Shown here: in pieces, positions 5,262 to 6,294 of the stretch
Layout: each line of letters begins with the position of its first letter
Numbering within the stretch: position 1 is the first letter of the stretch
Source: Coriobacteriales bacterium
Lineage (GTDB): Bacteria > Actinomycetota > Coriobacteriia > Coriobacteriales > UBA8131
Direction of reading: 5' to 3'
Assembly (NCBI GenBank): GCA_031276475.1
Contig: JAISMZ010000172.1
Location: 1 to 6,294, forward strand
DNA length: 6,294 bases
Position numbers and translations under genes: made by a program
Notes under the pieces: generated by a model
The model's database searches: none
What the model was told of the DNA's origin: nothing
The model's input: only the letters and a program-made list of their open reading frames with translations

Positions 5262-6028
5262 ACGCTCCTCGTATTGGTATTCTAGGTGGCACTTTTGATC
5301 CGCCGCATATCGGCCATCTGGTTTTGGCCCAATCGGCGCTCACGCAGGCCCAGCTGGACTGCGTACTCTTCATCCCCGCCGGGCGTCCGGCCTTTAAGCT
5401 GGAGACGGTTGTCGCCTCGGCAGAACACCGCCTGGCAATGACACGCCTGGCAGTGGAGGATAACCCGGACTTCGCCGTTTGCGACTGCGAGGTAACGCGC
5501 ACAGAAGTTAGCTACACAATTGATACTTTGCGCGAGCTGAAGGCGAGCTTGGGCCCGAGCGCAAAGCTCTTCTTGATCATCGGCGCTGACTCGGCTGCCG
5601 AGCTTGAGACCTGGAAGGACGCCGACGAGCTGTCATCGCTGGCAGAGATCCTCTGCGCCGCGCGCGGCGAGGGCGGCGCAGCCACCGAACACAAAGGGGA
5701 CGAGGCGCAATTGGCGTCGGGACACAAAGGGGAGGGACACAAAGGGGACGAGGGACACAAAGGGGACGTATCCTTTTGTGTTCGCAGTCTGCGACACAAA
5801 AGGGTACGTCCCCTTTGTGTCCCTCGTCCCCTTTGTGTCCCTCCCCTTTGTGTCCCGACGCCAATTGCGCCCCGTCCCCTTTGTGTCCCGACGCCAATTG
5901 CGATGCCGGCCCTTGCCATCTCTTCAACAGAATTGCGTCAGGCACTGGCAAAAAAGGTCTCCATCAGGTATCTTGTACCTGACAGAGTTATTGCGTATAT
6001 CAGGAAGCACAGCTTATATGACCGATGA
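5258..6028 (+). CDS. nadD: Nicotinate-nucleotide adenylyltransferase with an in-frame palindromic repeat insertion
   Basis: NadD joins nicotinate mononucleotide and ATP to deamido-NAD, an essential step of NAD synthesis in most bacteria. The nucleotidyltransferase core is clear: GILGGTFDPPHIGH (7-20), EHRLAMTRLA (56-65), VSYTIDTLRELK (84-95), LIIGADSAAELETW (106-119) and, near the end, ISSTELR (221-227) with SIRYLVPDRVIAYIRKHSLY (235-254). The start is GTG 5258 in a GTGA overlap with proA; GAGGGG at 5241-5246 is the likely binding site. At 256 residues it exceeds the usual 190-215. The excess is residues about 142-216, encoded by a large palindrome: HKGD/E repeats (145-170) followed by four PLCVP repeats (185-211). 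Some native residues normally found here seem to be missing, so activity is likely but not certain. Identity is secure. Confidence 0.94.
   Translation: MNAPRIGILGGTFDPPHIGHLVLAQSALTQAQLDCVLFIPAGRPAFKLETVVASAEHRLAMTRLAVEDNPDFAVCDCEVTRTEVSYTIDTLRELKASLGPSAKLFLIIGADSAAELETWKDADELSSLAEILCAARGEGGAATEHKGDEAQLASGHKGEGHKGDEGHKGDVSFCVRSLRHKRVRPLCVPRPLCVPPLCVPTPIAPRPLCVPTPIAMPALAISSTELRQALAKKVSIRYLVPDRVIAYIRKHSLYDR
5689..5886 (+). repeat. 198-nt near-perfect palindrome inside nadD (REP/BIME-like element)
   Basis: The left arm (5689-5787) is the reverse complement of the right arm (5789-5886) except for an A/C mismatch (5703 against 5872), a T/G mismatch (5771 against 5804) and one extra T at 5781-5782. 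The arms contain CACAAAGGGGA at 5690-5700, 5723-5733, 5738-5748 and 5756-5766, and its complement TCCCCTTTGTG at 5809-5819, 5827-5837, 5842-5852 and 5875-5885. Every pair is symmetric about the same centre. Most copies are preceded by GGGA. As RNA it would form a stem of about 95 bp. The nadD frame remains open throughout. Its length and modular inverted copies resemble clustered REP/BIME sequences moved by RAYT transposases; that origin is inference, and no transposase gene is in the window. Confidence 0.95.
5771..5804 (+). repeat. Central hairpin of the nadD palindrome
   Basis: TCCTTTTGTGT-T-CGCAG (5771-5787) and CTGCG-ACACAAAAGGG (5789-5804) fold back around T5788. Relative to the arm next to it, the CCTTTTGTGT segment points in the opposite direction and carries one more T than the arm units, so the centre is an inverted, slightly different copy of the repeat plus its own CGCAG/CTGCG tip. 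This may be the original element around which the arms grew. Confidence 0.8.
5843..5902 (+). repeat. 33-bp-period direct repeat at the right edge of the palindrome
   Basis: An identical 27-nt sequence occurs at 5843-5869 and 5876-5902, a period of 33 bp or exactly 11 codons, encoding PLCVPTPIAPR then PLCVPTPIAMP. Only the inner copy has a full inverted partner on the left (from about 5706). The outer 5887-5902 portion has none, so the right side has one more partial unit than the left. Confidence 0.92.
6002..6020 (+). promoter_or_regulatory. Ribosome binding site and start of yqeK inside nadD
   Basis: AGGAAG (6002-6007) lies 10 nt before the ATG at 6018, within the last nadD codons. The 11-nt overlap with nadD suggests coupled translation. 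Confidence 0.6.
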
Positions 6029-6294
6029 CAAGCCAAGTACGGGTTTGGGAAGCCCGCAGCTGCTCAAGCTGGTGCGCGAGCGTCTGGAGCAACGACTGAG
6101 CGAGTATCGACTTCTTCATTCGATATCGGTGGCCGAGACGGCGGTGGCGATGGCGCGGCGCTATGACGTGGACGTTGACCAGGCACAGATTGCCGGGCTC
6201 CTCCACGACTGGGACAAGAACCTCAGCGACGAGGAGCTTTTAGAGCGCGCCACCAAATGGGGCATTCAGCTGACCGCCCATCAGGAGGACATGG
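6018..6294 (+). CDS. yqeK: YqeK-type HD-domain hydrolase, 5' part only
   Basis: The reading frame begins at ATG 6018, overlaps the end of nadD by 11 nt in another frame, and runs off the window after 92 codons. Residues 29-74 carry the N-terminal HD-domain landmarks: RLLHSISVAETAVAMARRY with His34, and AGLLHDWDK with the metal-binding His63-Asp64. A short leader of about 12 residues (MTDDKPSTGLGS) precedes the domain. YqeK proteins are usually about 190-210 residues and members have been shown to hydrolyse diadenosine tetraphosphate symmetrically to ADP. The order nadD-yqeK, often followed by rsfS, is common in Firmicutes and Coriobacteriia. The rest of the HD domain and its other metal ligands lie outside the window. 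Confidence 0.9.
   Translation, partial: MTDDKPSTGLGSPQLLKLVRERLEQRLSEYRLLHSISVAETAVAMARRYDVDVDQAQIAGLLHDWDKNLSDEELLERATKWGIQLTAHQEDM

Noticed and set aside
5690..5885. Integron attC site or intrinsic terminator
   Set aside because: No attC-type R/L boxes or integrase context, and no T-run after the stem; the sequence is a modular repeat inside an intact reading frame.
5690..5902. CRISPR array
   Set aside because: The repeat unit is about 11-16 bp, spacing is irregular and the copies occur in both orientations within a palindrome, with no unique spacers.
5512..5951. Minus-strand open frames across the nadD palindrome (135 and 124 codons)
   Set aside because: They exist because the palindrome reads almost the same on both strands and lacks stops; outside it they are antisense to nadD and look like no known protein.
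5640..6028. nadD as a pseudogene broken by the insertion
   Set aside because: The frame continues through the repeat into ISSTELR and the normal C-terminus, so disruption is not shown; loss of activity remains possible and is noted under findings.

Overview
The window comes from a GC-rich bacterium and carries one tightly packed plus-strand operon: rplU, rpmA, obg, proB, proA, nadD and the start of yqeK. A class Coriobacteriia actinobacterium is the best guess. Reasons: proBA sits between obg and nadD, as in Actinobacteria; L27 starts directly at MAHKKG and no prp/ysxB protease gene lies between rplU and rpmA, unlike Firmicutes; Obg has a C-terminal OCT domain; and yqeK follows nadD. This placement is inferred from gene order only.

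Layout: positions 1-270 hold an extremely C-rich stretch (perhaps the 3' end of an upstream gene, reading frame undecidable), then a stretch with several small inverted repeats and a promoter-like pair of boxes before rplU. From 271 onward genes are separated by at most 44 bp. The last four junctions are tighter: obg/proB, proA/nadD and nadD/yqeK overlap, and proB/proA are 23 bp apart. No convincing terminator lies inside the operon. It joins 50S ribosomal proteins (L21, L27), a ribosome-assembly GTPase (Obg), the first two enzymes of proline synthesis (ProB, ProA), NAD synthesis (NadD) and an HD-domain nucleotide hydrolase (YqeK).

The unusual feature is repetitive DNA inside otherwise conserved genes. 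L21 has a tail of about 117 residues, first lysine-rich and then an acidic ADEP-type repeat. Obg ends in three near-identical 39-bp (13-residue) tandem repeats. Most striking, nadD contains a nearly perfect 198-nt palindrome built from eight copies of CACAAAGGGGA (four per orientation) around a central hairpin. It lies in frame between the Rossmann core and the ISSTELR motif. The stretch 5690-5902 has no stop codon in any of the six frames, and its left arm also fits the canonical G-quadruplex pattern. This looks like a palindromic (REP/BIME-like) element that has become protein-coding, comparable in concept to the Rickettsia palindromic elements, and it is the best candidate here for something undescribed.
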